From: Halomonas sp. S3-1-1
GTDB lineage: Bacteria > Pseudomonadota > Gammaproteobacteria > Pseudomonadales > Halomonadaceae
Length of the DNA: 64,000 nucleotides
Assembly (NCBI RefSeq): GCF_023757625.1
Contig: NZ_JALGBZ010000003.1
Coordinates: 1 to 64,000 of the forward strand
Direction of reading: 5' to 3'
Below the pieces are notes generated by a model. The model saw only the letters and a program-made list of their open reading frames with translations. It was not told the origin of the DNA and made no database searches. The stretch's first letter is position 1, and each line of letters begins with the position of its first letter. This document shows, in pieces, positions 27,354 through 37,033 of this stretch. The position numbers and the translations under genes are program-made.

Positions 27354-28445
27354 ATGGCGCAGAAAGTGCTGGTCGTGCGCAACGACAAAATCGGGGATTT
27401 CATGCTGGCCTGGCCGGCGCTTGCCTGCCTGAAAAGCGCCTCGCCGACACCGCACGTCAGCGTGCTGGTGCCGGCCTACACCGAAGCGCTGGCCCGCGCC
27501 TGCCCTTGGGTGGACGAGGTGATCGTCGACCCAGGCAAAGGCGGTGACAAGCGCGCGCAAAAGGCGCTGCTCGAGACCGTCAAAGCCGAGCGCTTCGATG
27601 CCCTGCTGACACTGTTCTCGACGCCGCGTATTGGCTTTCTTGGCTGGCGGGCGGGCATACCGCTACGTTTGGCGCCCGCCACCAAGTGGGCCCAGATTTT
27701 CTATAACGCGCGAGTCACCCAGCGCCGCTCGCGCTCAGAAAAGCCCGAGTACCAGTACAACGTGGATTTGGCCTGCCAACTACTCGAGCGGCTCTCGCTC
27801 AAGCTTACCCGCCTGCCCGCACCGCCTTTCTGGCCGCTGGCCAGTGAACAGGTTGCGCACCAGCGCCAGGCGCTGACGACGGTCGCGTCTTCCTGTGCGG
27901 TCGTAGTGCACCCGGGCAGCGGCGGCTCGGCGGTGAACCTCTCGCTCGAGCAGTACGCCGCGCTGATCCACCAAGTGAACGCGCAAACGAAAGCGCCGCC
28001 CGCTTGGTGGATCAGCGCAGGGCCGGGGGAAGAGGCCCAGTCCGACGCCCTGATCGAGGTGCTGGCCGCGCATGGCATCGAGGCCAACCGCTTTGCGCCG
28101 AGCGCGAGCGTCGAGGCGTTCGCCTATCAGCTTGCCGGCGCCGACCTCTTGATCGCCGGCTCCACTGGTCCTCTGCACATCGCCGGGTGTTTGAACATCG
28201 CCACCGCCGGCTTTTACCCGGCCAGGCGCTCGGCCACGCCGCTTCGCTGGCAGACCTGCAATGACGCCGACAGGCGCCTGGCGTTTAGCCCACCCGCGAG
28301 CGCCGACGAGCAGGAGATGACGGCCATCGATATCGGCGCCGCCGCCGGCGAGATCTCAGCGCTTATCGACGCCTTGCTTGCCGCGCACCCAGAGCGCAGC
28401 GTACTTGTTGAAGGTGGAGTGGGCGGAGAGAATGGCGAGGAGTAG
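27354..28445 (+). CDS. Glycosyltransferase family 9 protein
   Basis: Heptosyltransferase-family enzyme of the LPS core, of the type that adds a third or branch heptose. It starts MAQKVLVVRNDKIGDFMLAW, the family N-terminus. VVVHPGSGGSAVNLSLEQYA is in the middle and the donor site is AGADLLIAGSTGPLHIAGCL. 363 residues. The ATG at 27354 follows a GGGG stretch and fits the family; the upstream in-frame ATG is rejected. The last 90 bases overlap the 3' end of the family 2 gene on the other strand. Confidence 0.86.
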   Translation: MAQKVLVVRNDKIGDFMLAWPALACLKSASPTPHVSVLVPAYTEALARACPWVDEVIVDPGKGGDKRAQKALLETVKAERFDALLTLFSTPRIGFLGWRAGIPLRLAPATKWAQIFYNARVTQRRSRSEKPEYQYNVDLACQLLERLSLKLTRLPAPPFWPLASEQVAHQRQALTTVASSCAVVVHPGSGGSAVNLSLEQYAALIHQVNAQTKAPPAWWISAGPGEEAQSDALIEVLAAHGIEANRFAPSASVEAFAYQLAGADLLIAGSTGPLHIAGCLNIATAGFYPARRSATPLRWQTCNDADRRLAFSPPASADEQEMTAIDIGAAAGEISALIDALLAAHPERSVLVEGGVGGENGEE

Positions 28446-29117
28446 CCCCTGAGCGCCGTCGCGAAAGCCCGCCTTGAGCAGATACATTTTAAGAAAGCAG
28501 CCCAGCCCGTGCATCATGCCCTGGCCGAGGGAGGCGCTCTTGCCGCGGGCGGCGCGCTGCTCCGCCCAGGCATCGGCGTAGTGAGCGGATTTTTCCAGGT
28601 AGTGGCGCACGTCGCGGTAGGTGTAGTGCAATAGATCGCCGCTCAAGGGAAGCACCTTGAGCGAATCCGGCACCACCAGCTTTTCGTGCACCAGCGCGGC
28701 GTTATAGGAAGCGTGCCCCTTGGGGTATAGGCGCAGCACCCGGTCCGGATACCAGCCGGAGTGGCGGATGAAGCGGCCAAAGCACCAGGAAAGCCTGGGT
28801 GCGCTGTAGACCGCCGCCGGCCCTTTTACCGCCGCCTGAATACTCTCTCTGAGCTCGTCGGTGACGCGCTCATCGGCATCGATCATTAAAATCCAGTCGC
28901 CTCGCGCCAGCGCCTCGGCGCGCTGGCGCTGAACGCCAAAGCCCTGCCAATCGGCATCGATGCTGACGTTATCGGTGAACTCCCGGGCGATGGCGAGCGT
29001 CTCATCCTGGCTTCCGGCGTCGAGCACGGCGATGTCGTCGACGAAGGTGAGGGTTTCCAGGCAGGCGCGAAGGTGATGCGCTTCGTTTTTGACGATCAGT
29101 ACGGCGGAAATGGCCAC
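28356..29117 (-). CDS. Glycosyltransferase family 2 (WaaE/KdtX-like)
   Basis: GT-A type glycosyltransferase resembling enzymes that add glucose to heptose I of the inner core. It starts MAISAVLIVKNEAHHLRACL. ADWQGFGVQRQRAEALARGD is in the middle and the DxD metal motif is in WILMIDADERVTDEL near residue 80. 253 residues is typical. The C-terminus contains a hydrophobic stretch. Overlaps the preceding plus-strand gene tail to tail by 90 bases. Confidence 0.87.
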   Translation of the reverse strand: MAISAVLIVKNEAHHLRACLETLTFVDDIAVLDAGSQDETLAIAREFTDNVSIDADWQGFGVQRQRAEALARGDWILMIDADERVTDELRESIQAAVKGPAAVYSAPRLSWCFGRFIRHSGWYPDRVLRLYPKGHASYNAALVHEKLVVPDSLKVLPLSGDLLHYTYRDVRHYLEKSAHYADAWAEQRAARGKSASLGQGMMHGLGCFLKMYLLKAGFRDGAQGLLLAILSAHSTFNKYAALWVRGKQGVDKR

Positions 29118-29260
29118 AAATTACCCTTGCGCGTTCGAAGGCCGCGACCCGGCGCCTTCGTTGGACTCATTCGTCGCGGCGAAGGGGAATCTGCCACCCG
29201 CGCACGACACATTTGGTAAGCTAGCATACTCATTTGGTTAAGGATGAAAAGGGATATGGC

Positions 29261-30916
29261 ATGGCGTTGATAAGGAGCTATCGGCTCACCCCTTGGCTGC
29301 CGCTTTTGATCATTGGCGCCAGTTTTGGCTACGCCGTGACGGTGGTCACCCGCCTGCCCTGGTGGACACTTTTCCCCATCGCGGCGGTTTGGGTAGCACT
29401 CGGGCTCAAGCTTCGTTGGGGGGCGCCCAAACGCGAGCGCTACAAGCCGGTGTGGCCCTGGTCGCTCGTCCCACTGAGCCTTCTGGGTATATATGTCTAT
29501 TTGGCCGACAGCTTCGGTAACGTGGATCTCGGCGCGGTGTTTTTCCATCTGCAGGCGGGCATTACCGACCACGGCGGCGGCGGCAAGATGGTCGTCGCCG
29601 TGATCTACGTGCTGATCATACTCGCGCTTTTAACCTCGATTACGTGGATGGCCCGTCGAGATCCGCGCTGGCGGTTGGCAGAGCGCTTCTTCGCGCTGGC
29701 GCTTTTGGCGATCAACCCGCTGCTTTATGGCCTTGGCCAGCGCAGCGCGGCCATCGTGACCGACGACGGCGAGTGGCTCGATCGGCGCTATGTAGCGCCG
29801 CCCACCGTGACGCGCTCCGACCCGCCCAATTTGCTTTTGATGTACCTGGAGAGCATGGAGCGCACCTACTCGAGCGACATCTTCGGCGACGCCTACGCCG
29901 ATCTCGAGGCGCTTGGCGAGCGCGGCTGGGTGTTCGAAGGCGTGCGTCAAATGGACAACACCGGCTGGACCATGGCCGGCATGATCGCAAGCCAGTGCGG
30001 CGTGCCCCTGATGCCCGCGGGGCTTTTACACGACACCCAGTTCGAGCCGCTTACCCAGGTGGTGCCCGGCGTTAACTGTCTGGGCGACGTGCTGGCAGAT
30101 CAAGGTTACCGGTTGAGCTACTTGGGCGGGGCCAGCTCGCAGTTTGCCGGCAAGGGGCTTTTCTACAACGGGCACCAGTTCCAAACGGTCAAGGGCAAGG
30201 AGGACTGGCTCGCCGAGCTCGACGACCAGCAGTACGTCAACAGCTGGGGCGTGTACGACGACACCCTCTACAGCGAAACCGAGCGCGAGATTCGACGACT
30301 CGAAAATGAGGACGACGGCCCTTGGGCGGTGGTCAACCTGAGCCTGGCCGGCCACTCCCCCCACGGCTTTCCGTCGCAAACCTGCATCGACCGCCAGGGC
30401 GACTTCGACGGCCAGGACATTCTCTTCTCGGTGAAGTGTTCCGCTTGGCAGGCGCGGGATCTGATCGAGCGCCTGGAAGCCGAAGGCCTTTTGGACAATA
30501 CGCTCGTCGTGCTCCAGAGCGATCATTTGACCATGCGCGTGCCGGTGTGGGACCAGCTCACCGCGCTCGATCGCGACAATACGCTGATCATGCTCGGCGA
30601 CGGGCTCGAGCCCCGGCGCATTCGGCGAAACGCCACCATGCTCGACGTATTTCCGACGATTTTGGAGGCGATGGGCGTGCCGCTGGATGAGCACCGCGCG
30701 GGGCTCGGGGTGTCGCTGTTGGGCGACCGCTCGACGCTTACCGAGACCCACGGGCTCGACGTGCTCAACGAGCGCCTGCGTGAGGAGACCGCGCTGCAGC
30801 ACCGGCTGTGGGAAGGTCTCGCCCCGCAGCGCCAGAACGACACCCCCTCCCCTGCCGAGCAGGTCGTCGAAACGCCGTCCGACGCCCCGCTGGAGGTGGA
30901 GAACGTCAGCCGCTGA
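29261..30916 (+). CDS. OpgB-like phosphoglycerol transferase (sulfatase superfamily)
   Basis: Inner-membrane protein with a large periplasmic alkaline-phosphatase/sulfatase-like domain. About four membrane spans lie in residues 1-170. The metal-site start is LLMYLESMERTYSS near 190, the nucleophile region is NTGWTMAGMIASQCGVPL, and VLQSDHLTMR follows later. The last two match OpgB, which moves phosphoglycerol onto osmoregulated periplasmic glucans. Within an LPS locus it may instead modify the core, so no symbol is given. Start ATG at 29261 with AAGGG upstream; 551 residues. Its end overlaps waaF by eleven bases. Confidence 0.8.
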   Translation: MALIRSYRLTPWLPLLIIGASFGYAVTVVTRLPWWTLFPIAAVWVALGLKLRWGAPKRERYKPVWPWSLVPLSLLGIYVYLADSFGNVDLGAVFFHLQAGITDHGGGGKMVVAVIYVLIILALLTSITWMARRDPRWRLAERFFALALLAINPLLYGLGQRSAAIVTDDGEWLDRRYVAPPTVTRSDPPNLLLMYLESMERTYSSDIFGDAYADLEALGERGWVFEGVRQMDNTGWTMAGMIASQCGVPLMPAGLLHDTQFEPLTQVVPGVNCLGDVLADQGYRLSYLGGASSQFAGKGLFYNGHQFQTVKGKEDWLAELDDQQYVNSWGVYDDTLYSETEREIRRLENEDDGPWAVVNLSLAGHSPHGFPSQTCIDRQGDFDGQDILFSVKCSAWQARDLIERLEAEGLLDNTLVVLQSDHLTMRVPVWDQLTALDRDNTLIMLGDGLEPRRIRRNATMLDVFPTILEAMGVPLDEHRAGLGVSLLGDRSTLTETHGLDVLNERLREETALQHRLWEGLAPQRQNDTPSPAEQVVETPSDAPLEVENVSR

Positions 30917-31952
30917 CGATCACGCCAGGCGTGCCGGACTGCACCGCGCCCACGGCATCATACACGCTCGCCTCGGTCAGCTGGTTCAGGCAGTTGGTAT
31001 GGCCCAGCGGGCAGACCCGCTTGAAACAGGGCGAGCACGAAAGGCCTAGGTAGTGCACCGTGGCGCTGTCGGTGAGCGGCGGCGTGTAGCGCGGCGATGA
31101 CGAGCCGTAGAGCGCGTGGATCGATACCCCCACCGCCGCCGCTACGTGCATCAACCCGGAGTCGTTGGTGACCACTTGGCGGCAGTCGGCGAGCAGGTCC
31201 ACCGCGTCGGCAAGCGCGGTCTGCCCGCACAGGTTGTGAACATGGCTTAGCCCTGCACTGATCACTTCCCCCACCGCGTGATCCTTCGGTCCGCCGAAAA
31301 TGCGCACCTCGAATCCCTCGTCAGTCAGCCGTTTGGCCAGACCATGAAAGTACGCCGGCGGCCACTGCTTGGCCGGGCCGTACTCCGCGCCGGGCATCAT
31401 GCCGATCGCCGGGCGCGACGACAGCGCAAGCTTCAGGCGCAGGTTCACCAGGTTGTCGTGATCCACCGACAGCCTGGGCGGAGCAATGGCGAAATCGCCG
31501 CGCCGCGCTTCTTCTTTGGATACGCCAAGCGAGACGAAGCGCTTCACGGTCTGGTCGAGCACGCGTTTATCGAGCTTGCGCGTCTCGGTCAAAAGCCCGT
31601 AGCGGTACTCGCCGAGAAACCCGACCCGCTTAGGAACACGCGCTAGAAACGGCACCAGCGCTGCCTTCCAGGAGCGCGGCAGCACGATGGCCATATCGAA
31701 CCGGCCTTTCAACCGGCCGGCCAGCTCGTGGCGGCTTTTGAGGCCAAACTCGCCGTGGCCCACGCCCAAGGGCAGTACCTCATCGACCTGGGGCATGCGC
31801 GCCAAAATCGGCTGGGACCACCCCGGGGCGACCACGCTCAAGGTGGCGCCTGGATGGCGCGCCTTGAGCTCGATGAACAGGCTCTGGGCCATCACCATGT
31901 CCCCCACCCAGGAGGGCCCCACGACTAAAAGCCGCTTGGCGGTGTCAGCCAT
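30906..31952 (-). CDS. waaF: ADP-heptose:LPS heptosyltransferase II
   Basis: Adds the second heptose to the LPS inner core. The N-terminus [20 protein letters not shown] is diagnostic. [20 protein letters not shown] and the donor-site [20 protein letters not shown] are also typical, as is the SSPRYTPP loop. 348 residues matches WaaF. It is translationally coupled to hldD (eight-base overlap), so enzyme and ADP-heptose supply are made together. Confidence 0.95.
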   Translation of the reverse strand: MADTAKRLLVVGPSWVGDMVMAQSLFIELKARHPGATLSVVAPGWSQPILARMPQVDEVLPLGVGHGEFGLKSRHELAGRLKGRFDMAIVLPRSWKAALVPFLARVPKRVGFLGEYRYGLLTETRKLDKRVLDQTVKRFVSLGVSKEEARRGDFAIAPPRLSVDHDNLVNLRLKLALSSRPAIGMMPGAEYGPAKQWPPAYFHGLAKRLTDEGFEVRIFGGPKDHAVGEVISAGLSHVHNLCGQTALADAVDLLADCRQVVTNDSGLMHVAAAVGVSIHALYGSSSPRYTPPLTDSATVHYLGLSCSPCFKRVCPLGHTNCLNQLTEASVYDAVGAVQSGTPGVIVSG

Positions 31953-32901
31953 TGAGCCACTCCAGGTACGCCTTCACGCCTTGGGCGACGGTCTTGAATT
32001 CGACGTCACACCCGGCGTCGCGAAGCCTCGAGATGTCCGCTCGGGTGTAGCTCTGGTAGCGCCCCTTGAGCTCGTCGGGAAAGTCGATGTAGTCGATCTG
32101 CCCCTTACCGTAGTAGTCGATGACCGCCTCGCCGATCGCCTTGAACGGCTCGGCGCGCCCGGTGCCCAGGTTGAAGATGCCGGAAACGTTAGGGTGATCC
32201 AGAAACCACAGGTTCACGTCCACTACGTCGCCCACGAAAACGAAGTCTCGGCTCTGCATGCCCGCTTCAAAACCGTCGAACGCGCCGAAGAGCTTGAGCG
32301 TCTGACCATTTTTGACCTGGCCGTGGTTGTGAAACGCCACGCTCGCCATTTTGCCCTTGTGCTGCTCGCGCGGGCCATAGACGTTGAAGTAGCGAAACCC
32401 GACCACTTGGGTGGTGAGCGTTGGCATGCGCGCACGCACGTGCTGGTCGAATAAGAGCTTCGAGTAGCCGTAGACGTTGAGCGGCTTTTCGAACTCGGGC
32501 GACTCCTTAAATACTTCGCTGCCGCCGTAGGTGGCCGCCGAGGAGGCATACAAAAAGGCGATGCCGTGCTGCTCGCAGTACTCCAACAGCACCTTCGAGT
32601 ACTCGAAGTTGTTCTCCATCATGTACTGGCCGTCCCACTCGGTGGTATCCGAGCAGGCGCCTTCGTGAAAGATCGCCTCGATCGCGGGCAGATCATTGGG
32701 CTCGCCGCGCAGGGATGCCTGCACCTCCATGAGGAAGGCCTCCTTGTCGCGGTAGTCATAAAGCGTACAGTCGACCAGGTTCACGAACTTGGTGCCATCC
32801 GATAGATCGTCCACCACGATGATGTCGGTGCGCCCGCGCGCGTTGAGCGCCTTGACGATATTGGCGCCGATAAAGCCGGCCCCACCGGTCACTACGATCA
32901 T
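31945..32901 (-). CDS. hldD: ADP-L-glycero-D-manno-heptose 6-epimerase
   Basis: Last step of ADP-heptose synthesis, epimerising C6. It is a short-chain dehydrogenase-like epimerase using NADP+. It starts [20 protein letters not shown] with the nucleotide-binding GxxGxx[10 protein letters not shown] and the catalytic YGYSKLLFD (Tyr and Lys) follow. 318 residues is normal. AAGGAG lies six bases before the ATG at 32901, which fixes the start. It is divergent from glyQ. Confidence 0.96.
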   Translation of the reverse strand: MIVVTGGAGFIGANIVKALNARGRTDIIVVDDLSDGTKFVNLVDCTLYDYRDKEAFLMEVQASLRGEPNDLPAIEAIFHEGACSDTTEWDGQYMMENNFEYSKVLLEYCEQHGIAFLYASSAATYGGSEVFKESPEFEKPLNVYGYSKLLFDQHVRARMPTLTTQVVGFRYFNVYGPREQHKGKMASVAFHNHGQVKNGQTLKLFGAFDGFEAGMQSRDFVFVGDVVDVNLWFLDHPNVSGIFNLGTGRAEPFKAIGEAVIDYYGKGQIDYIDFPDELKGRYQSYTRADISRLRDAGCDVEFKTVAQGVKAYLEWLNG

Positions 32902-32993
32902 AAGAACTCCTTGAAAAGCGCTCTGGTTGGCTTTGGTGCCTATAACCCATCTGCCTGGGATTGTATACTTGACGGCTTCTGAATTCATGGCCA

Positions 32994-33968
32994 ATGGTGC
33001 TTTTTGCGATGAGTGTCTCGACGAACCAATCGACGCCGGATGTGTCGACCTTTCAAGGCTTGATCCTTGCGCTGCAGCAGTACTGGGCGGAACAGGGCTG
33101 CGTGATTCTTCAGCCGCTGGACATGGAAGTAGGCGCGGGTACCTTCCACCCGGCCACCTTCCTGCGCTCAATTGGCCCGGAAAACTGGAACGCCGCCTAC
33201 GTGCAGCCTTCACGGCGCCCCACCGACGGGCGTTACGGCGAAAACCCGAACCGCCTGCAGCACTACTACCAGTTTCAGGTCGTGATGAAGCCCTCGCCGC
33301 AAAACTTCCAGGATCTGTACCTGGGCTCGCTCAAGCGCCTGGGGCTCGACCCGCTGGTGCACGACGTGCGCTTCGTCGAGGACAACTGGGAGTCGCCGAC
33401 CCTCGGCGCCTGGGGGCTTGGCTGGGAGATGTGGCTCAACGGCATGGAAGTGACCCAGTTCACTTATTTCCAGCAGGCCGGCGGCATCGAGTGCTACCCG
33501 GTGACCGGCGAGCTCACCTACGGGCTCGAGCGCATCGCCATGTACCTGCAGGACGTAGACAGCGTCTATGACCTGGTGTGGGCGGTCGCGCCGGACGGCA
33601 GTAAAGTCAGCTACGGCGATGTCTACCTGCAAAACGAGCGCGAGCAGTCCACCTACAACTTCGAGTACGCCGACGTCGACCAGCTCTTCGCCAACTTCGA
33701 CCACCAGGAGAAGGAGTGCGGCAAGCTTCTGGAAGCGAAACTACCGCTGCCCGCTTACGAGCAGGTGCTCAAGGCCTCGCACACCTTCAACCTGCTGGAT
33801 GCCCGCCACGCTATTTCGGTGACCGAGCGTCAGCGCTTTATCCTGCGCGTGCGCACCATGGCCCGCGACGTGGCCCACGCCTACTTTGAATCGCGCAAGG
33901 CGGAAGGCTTCCCCATGGCTTCTGATGCGCTTCGCCGTGAACTACTAGACGACCAGGGAGACGCCTAA
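32994..33968 (+). CDS. glyQ: Glycine--tRNA ligase alpha subunit
   Basis: Catalytic subunit of the heterotetrameric bacterial glycyl-tRNA synthetase. [39 protein letters not shown] and the [10 protein letters not shown] region are conserved. About 320 residues. An ATG at 32994 is used; another at 33009 is equally possible, and neither has a clear ribosome binding site. Directly followed by glyS (TAAATG). Confidence 0.96.
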   Translation: MVLFAMSVSTNQSTPDVSTFQGLILALQQYWAEQGCVILQPLDMEVGAGTFHPATFLRSIGPENWNAAYVQPSRRPTDGRYGENPNRLQHYYQFQVVMKPSPQNFQDLYLGSLKRLGLDPLVHDVRFVEDNWESPTLGAWGLGWEMWLNGMEVTQFTYFQQAGGIECYPVTGELTYGLERIAMYLQDVDSVYDLVWAVAPDGSKVSYGDVYLQNEREQSTYNFEYADVDQLFANFDHQEKECGKLLEAKLPLPAYEQVLKASHTFNLLDARHAISVTERQRFILRVRTMARDVAHAYFESRKAEGFPMASDALRRELLDDQGDA

Positions 33969-36032
33969 ATGGCCGCTGATACGCTGTTACTCGAGCTCGG
34001 TGCCGAGGAGCTTCCGCCGACCGCTCTCGACGCGCTCTCAAACGCCTTTGCCGACGGTATCGAAAAAGGCCTGACGGAGGCCGAGATCGCCTTCGATAAC
34101 GTGATCGCCTACGCCACGCCGCGGCGGCTGGCCGTGCGCGTCGAAGGGCTTGCCGACAAGCAGCCCGACCGCGAAGTCGAAAAGCGCGGCCCGGCACTGG
34201 CCGCCGCCTTCAAGGACGGCGCGCCCACCAAGGCCGCCGAAGGCTTCGCCCGCTCCTGTGGGGTCAGCGTCGACGAGCTGATTCATCTGGAAACCGATAA
34301 GGGCACCTGGCTTGGCTATCGCGAGCGTCAGGCGGGTGAAAGCGTTCAGGACCTGCTGCCGGCGCTTTTGCGTAAAACGCTGGCTGCGCTTCCGGTGCCC
34401 AAAAACATGCGCTGGGGCAGCTCGCGCATCGAATTTTCCCGCCCGGTTCACTGGCTGCTCGCGCTTTACGGTAGTGACGTGATCGCCGCCGAGGCGCTGG
34501 GCCTCGAGGCGAGCCGCACGACCTACGGCCACCGCTTCCACGCCCCGGATGCGATTCAACTTACGCATGCCGACGACTACCTCGAGGCGCTCGAGAACGC
34601 CTACGTGCTGGCGGATCGCACCAGGCGCCGCGAGCGTATTCGCGAGCAGGTACTGGCGGAAGCCGAAGTGCATGACGCCACGGCAGTGATCGATGAGGAT
34701 CTGCTGGTCGAAGTCAGCGGTCTGGTCGAGTGGCCGGTGGCGTTAACCGGCACCTTCGACGAGCGCTTTTTGAAAGTGCCCGGCGAGTGTCTGATTTCGT
34801 CGATGAAGGCGAACCAGAAGTACTTCCACCTGCTGGATGAAGACGGCGCGCTCAAGCCCTTGTTCATCACCATCTCCAACATCGAGAGTCAGGACCCGCA
34901 GCAGGTCATCTCGGGCAACGAGAAGGTGATTCGCCCGCGTCTGGCGGACGCGGTGTTCTTTTATGACACCGACCGCAAGCAGAGCCTCGCTTCGCGCATT
35001 CCCCAGCTCGAAAGCGTCGTCTTCCAGCAGCAGCTCGGCACGCTGGCCGACAAGGTGCGCCGTAGCACCGCGATCGCCACTTACATCGCACAAAAAATCG
35101 GCGGCAACACCGGCCACGCCCAGCGCGCAGTAGCGCTGGCCAAGTGCGATCTGGTCACCGAAATGGTGCTCGAATTCCCCGAGCTTCAGGGCATCATGGG
35201 GCGCTACTACGCCGAGCAGGATGGTGAGCCCGCCGAGGTCGCCCAGGCAATTGAAGAGCAGTACCTGCCCCGCTTCGCGCTGGATGCCATACCTCAAAGC
35301 CAAGCGGGCAAGGCGCTGGCACTGGCAGACCGACTCGATACGCTGGTGGGCATCTTCGCCATTGGCCAGCGCCCGACCGGCGCCAAGGACCCCTTCGCCC
35401 TGCGTCGCGCCTCCATCGGAGTGCTGAATATTCTGGTCAAGGGTGAGCTCGACCTGGACCTGCGCGAGCTCTTGAGCGTGGCCGCCGAGCAGCATCGCGA
35501 GCTTGCCAAGGACGGCCTGGTCGACGACGTACTAACCTATATGCTGGATCGCTTCCGCGCCTGGGGGCAAGAAGAAGGGATCAGCGCCGAGATGTACTTG
35601 GCCGTTCGCGCCCGCCCCGTGACCAAGCCGCTGGACTTTGCCCGCCGCTTGCGCGCGGTCAAGGCGTTCACCCAACGCGAGGAAGCAACGGCGCTGGCCG
35701 CCGCCAACAAGCGCGTCTCCAATATCCTCGCAAAGCAAGAACACGACGGCAGCACTCGGGTCGATGAAGCGCTTCTACAGGAAGACGCCGAGCTCGCGCT
35801 GTTCGAAGCGGTTTCCCAGAGCCAGACGCGGGTCGCTCCGCTATTCGCCGAAGGCCACTACCAGCAGGCGCTGGACACGCTCGCGGAGCTTAGAGCGCCG
35901 GTGGACCGATTCTTCGATGAGGTCATGGTCATGGCGGAAGATCCCGGCGTGCGCCAAAACCGTTTAGCGCTGCTGGCGAGCCTTCAAGCGCTCTTTTTGG
36001 AAGTGGCGGATATTTCGCTACTACCGCAGTAA
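33969..36032 (+). CDS. glyS: Glycine--tRNA ligase beta subunit
   Basis: Beta subunit of glycyl-tRNA synthetase, needed for tRNA binding. It starts LLLELGAEELPPTALDALS. VPKNMRWGSSRIEFSRPVHW and the ISSMKANQKYFHLLD stretch are typical, as is the HD-like domain HAQRAVALAKCDLVTEMV. 687 residues matches the family. GGGAG lies at the end of glyQ. A strong terminator follows. Confidence 0.97.
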   Translation: MAADTLLLELGAEELPPTALDALSNAFADGIEKGLTEAEIAFDNVIAYATPRRLAVRVEGLADKQPDREVEKRGPALAAAFKDGAPTKAAEGFARSCGVSVDELIHLETDKGTWLGYRERQAGESVQDLLPALLRKTLAALPVPKNMRWGSSRIEFSRPVHWLLALYGSDVIAAEALGLEASRTTYGHRFHAPDAIQLTHADDYLEALENAYVLADRTRRRERIREQVLAEAEVHDATAVIDEDLLVEVSGLVEWPVALTGTFDERFLKVPGECLISSMKANQKYFHLLDEDGALKPLFITISNIESQDPQQVISGNEKVIRPRLADAVFFYDTDRKQSLASRIPQLESVVFQQQLGTLADKVRRSTAIATYIAQKIGGNTGHAQRAVALAKCDLVTEMVLEFPELQGIMGRYYAEQDGEPAEVAQAIEEQYLPRFALDAIPQSQAGKALALADRLDTLVGIFAIGQRPTGAKDPFALRRASIGVLNILVKGELDLDLRELLSVAAEQHRELAKDGLVDDVLTYMLDRFRAWGQEEGISAEMYLAVRARPVTKPLDFARRLRAVKAFTQREEATALAAANKRVSNILAKQEHDGSTRVDEALLQEDAELALFEAVSQSQTRVAPLFAEGHYQQALDTLAELRAPVDRFFDEVMVMAEDPGVRQNRLALLASLQALFLEVADISLLPQ

Positions 36033-36052
36033 CTTCCTCAAAACGCGATGCT

Positions 36053-36079
36053 AAAAGGGGCGCCTTGCGCCCCTTTTTT
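36053..36079 (+). terminator. Rho-independent terminator after glyS
   Basis: Stem GGGGCGC/GCGCCCC (36057-36063 with 36067-36073) with loop CTT, A-run before and seven T after. The A-run would also let it work on the other strand. Confidence 0.9.
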
Positions 36080-36118
36080 ATGACTGCTTATATCTCTTGA
36101 GCACACTTTCAATCGCCG

Positions 36119-36134
36119 TGTTTCACGTGAAACA
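36119..36134. promoter_or_regulatory. parS centromere site 1
   Basis: Perfect 16-base palindrome TGTTTCACGTGAAACA, the ParB/Spo0J binding consensus. It is intergenic, about 8 kb from oriC. Confidence 0.93.
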
Positions 36135-36227
36135 CTTTTTAAACTGCGTGCTAAACTCACCGGTATTAACGCTACGCTGCGACGTTTTCATTGTTGAAAA
36201 GATGATCGCGGCCTACCGAGACCATGT

Positions 36228-37022
36228 ATGTATGACGAGTTTTTAAAGCAAGCCTACCCCAACCAACATTCCTCGATGGCTTACCATCAGCTGGGCGAAG
36301 AGCGGGTTTGGCTTAAGCGAGCCGTAAAACGCAACGGACGCTTTACTTATACGCCGCTCAATCTGTTTGCTCGTGTTCTCAAGGTCCAGGCGCTCAAGCC
36401 CGTACCCAATCCAGGCGGTGAAAAAAGCATTCAAACGGAAGTAGCCCGCCTTGAAGCGCTCGACGCCGCCGGTATTGCTGTACCGCGGCTGCTGGCGTTT
36501 AATTCTCAGGCGCTGCTGCTGGCGGACGCGGGTACGCCGGAAGCCCCCGCCTCGACGCTACTGCATTGCCTAAAGCGAGCCGAGTCGCCGGAGGAGGTCG
36601 ACCGCCTTCTGCAACTGGGTATCGAGGCGCTCAACGACGTCCATCGTCGCGGCTTTTACTTGAGCGAGGCCTTTACGCGCAATATCCTGGTCGTGAACGG
36701 ACGCCAAATTGTCTTCATCGATTTTGAAACCGATCCGGGTGAGATACACACCCCGCTCGACTGTATGGTACGCGACTGGTACTGCTTTATTTTCTCGCTT
36801 TACGGCAAACTGCATGCTTCGCCGCTTCAGCGTGAACGCCTGACGCCGGCATTTATCGAAGGGCTCAATCGTACTCGCAATGACGTCTCTACCGCTTTCA
36901 AGCAGGCCCTTTCGCCGCTTCTTCGCCTGCAGCGCATACCGTTCAAGCGTTTTGGAAGCGACGGCAGAAAAATTCACTCAACCCTGCAATCGCTCGCTAT
37001 TCTAAAGCAGCGTATTGCCTGA
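36228..37022 (+). CDS. Kinase-like protein (InaA/WaaP-Bud32-like fold), catalytic Asp replaced by Glu
   Basis: A 264-residue protein with features of small protein-kinase-like enzymes. The possible nucleotide-binding Lys is in GEERVWLKRAVKR near residue 29. The catalytic loop HRRGFYLSEAFTRNILVV near 140-157 keeps the Asn, but Glu stands where kinases have Asp five residues before it. IVFIDFETDPG supplies the metal-binding Asp. It lies between glyS and the ADP-heptose gene gmhB (gap of eleven bases to gmhB), so LPS-core phosphorylation is a possible role. Start ATG 36228; an overlapping ATG at 36224 hits a stop at once. Confidence 0.7.
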   Translation: MYDEFLKQAYPNQHSSMAYHQLGEERVWLKRAVKRNGRFTYTPLNLFARVLKVQALKPVPNPGGEKSIQTEVARLEALDAAGIAVPRLLAFNSQALLLADAGTPEAPASTLLHCLKRAESPEEVDRLLQLGIEALNDVHRRGFYLSEAFTRNILVVNGRQIVFIDFETDPGEIHTPLDCMVRDWYCFIFSLYGKLHASPLQRERLTPAFIEGLNRTRNDVSTAFKQALSPLLRLQRIPFKRFGSDGRKIHSTLQSLAILKQRIA

Positions 37023-37033
37023 CTGAGAGCGAC

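Noticed and set aside
36033..36227. Possible small RNA between glyS and the kinase-like gene
   Set aside because: The space is explained by a terminator, a parS site and a leader; no promoter-terminator pair was seen.
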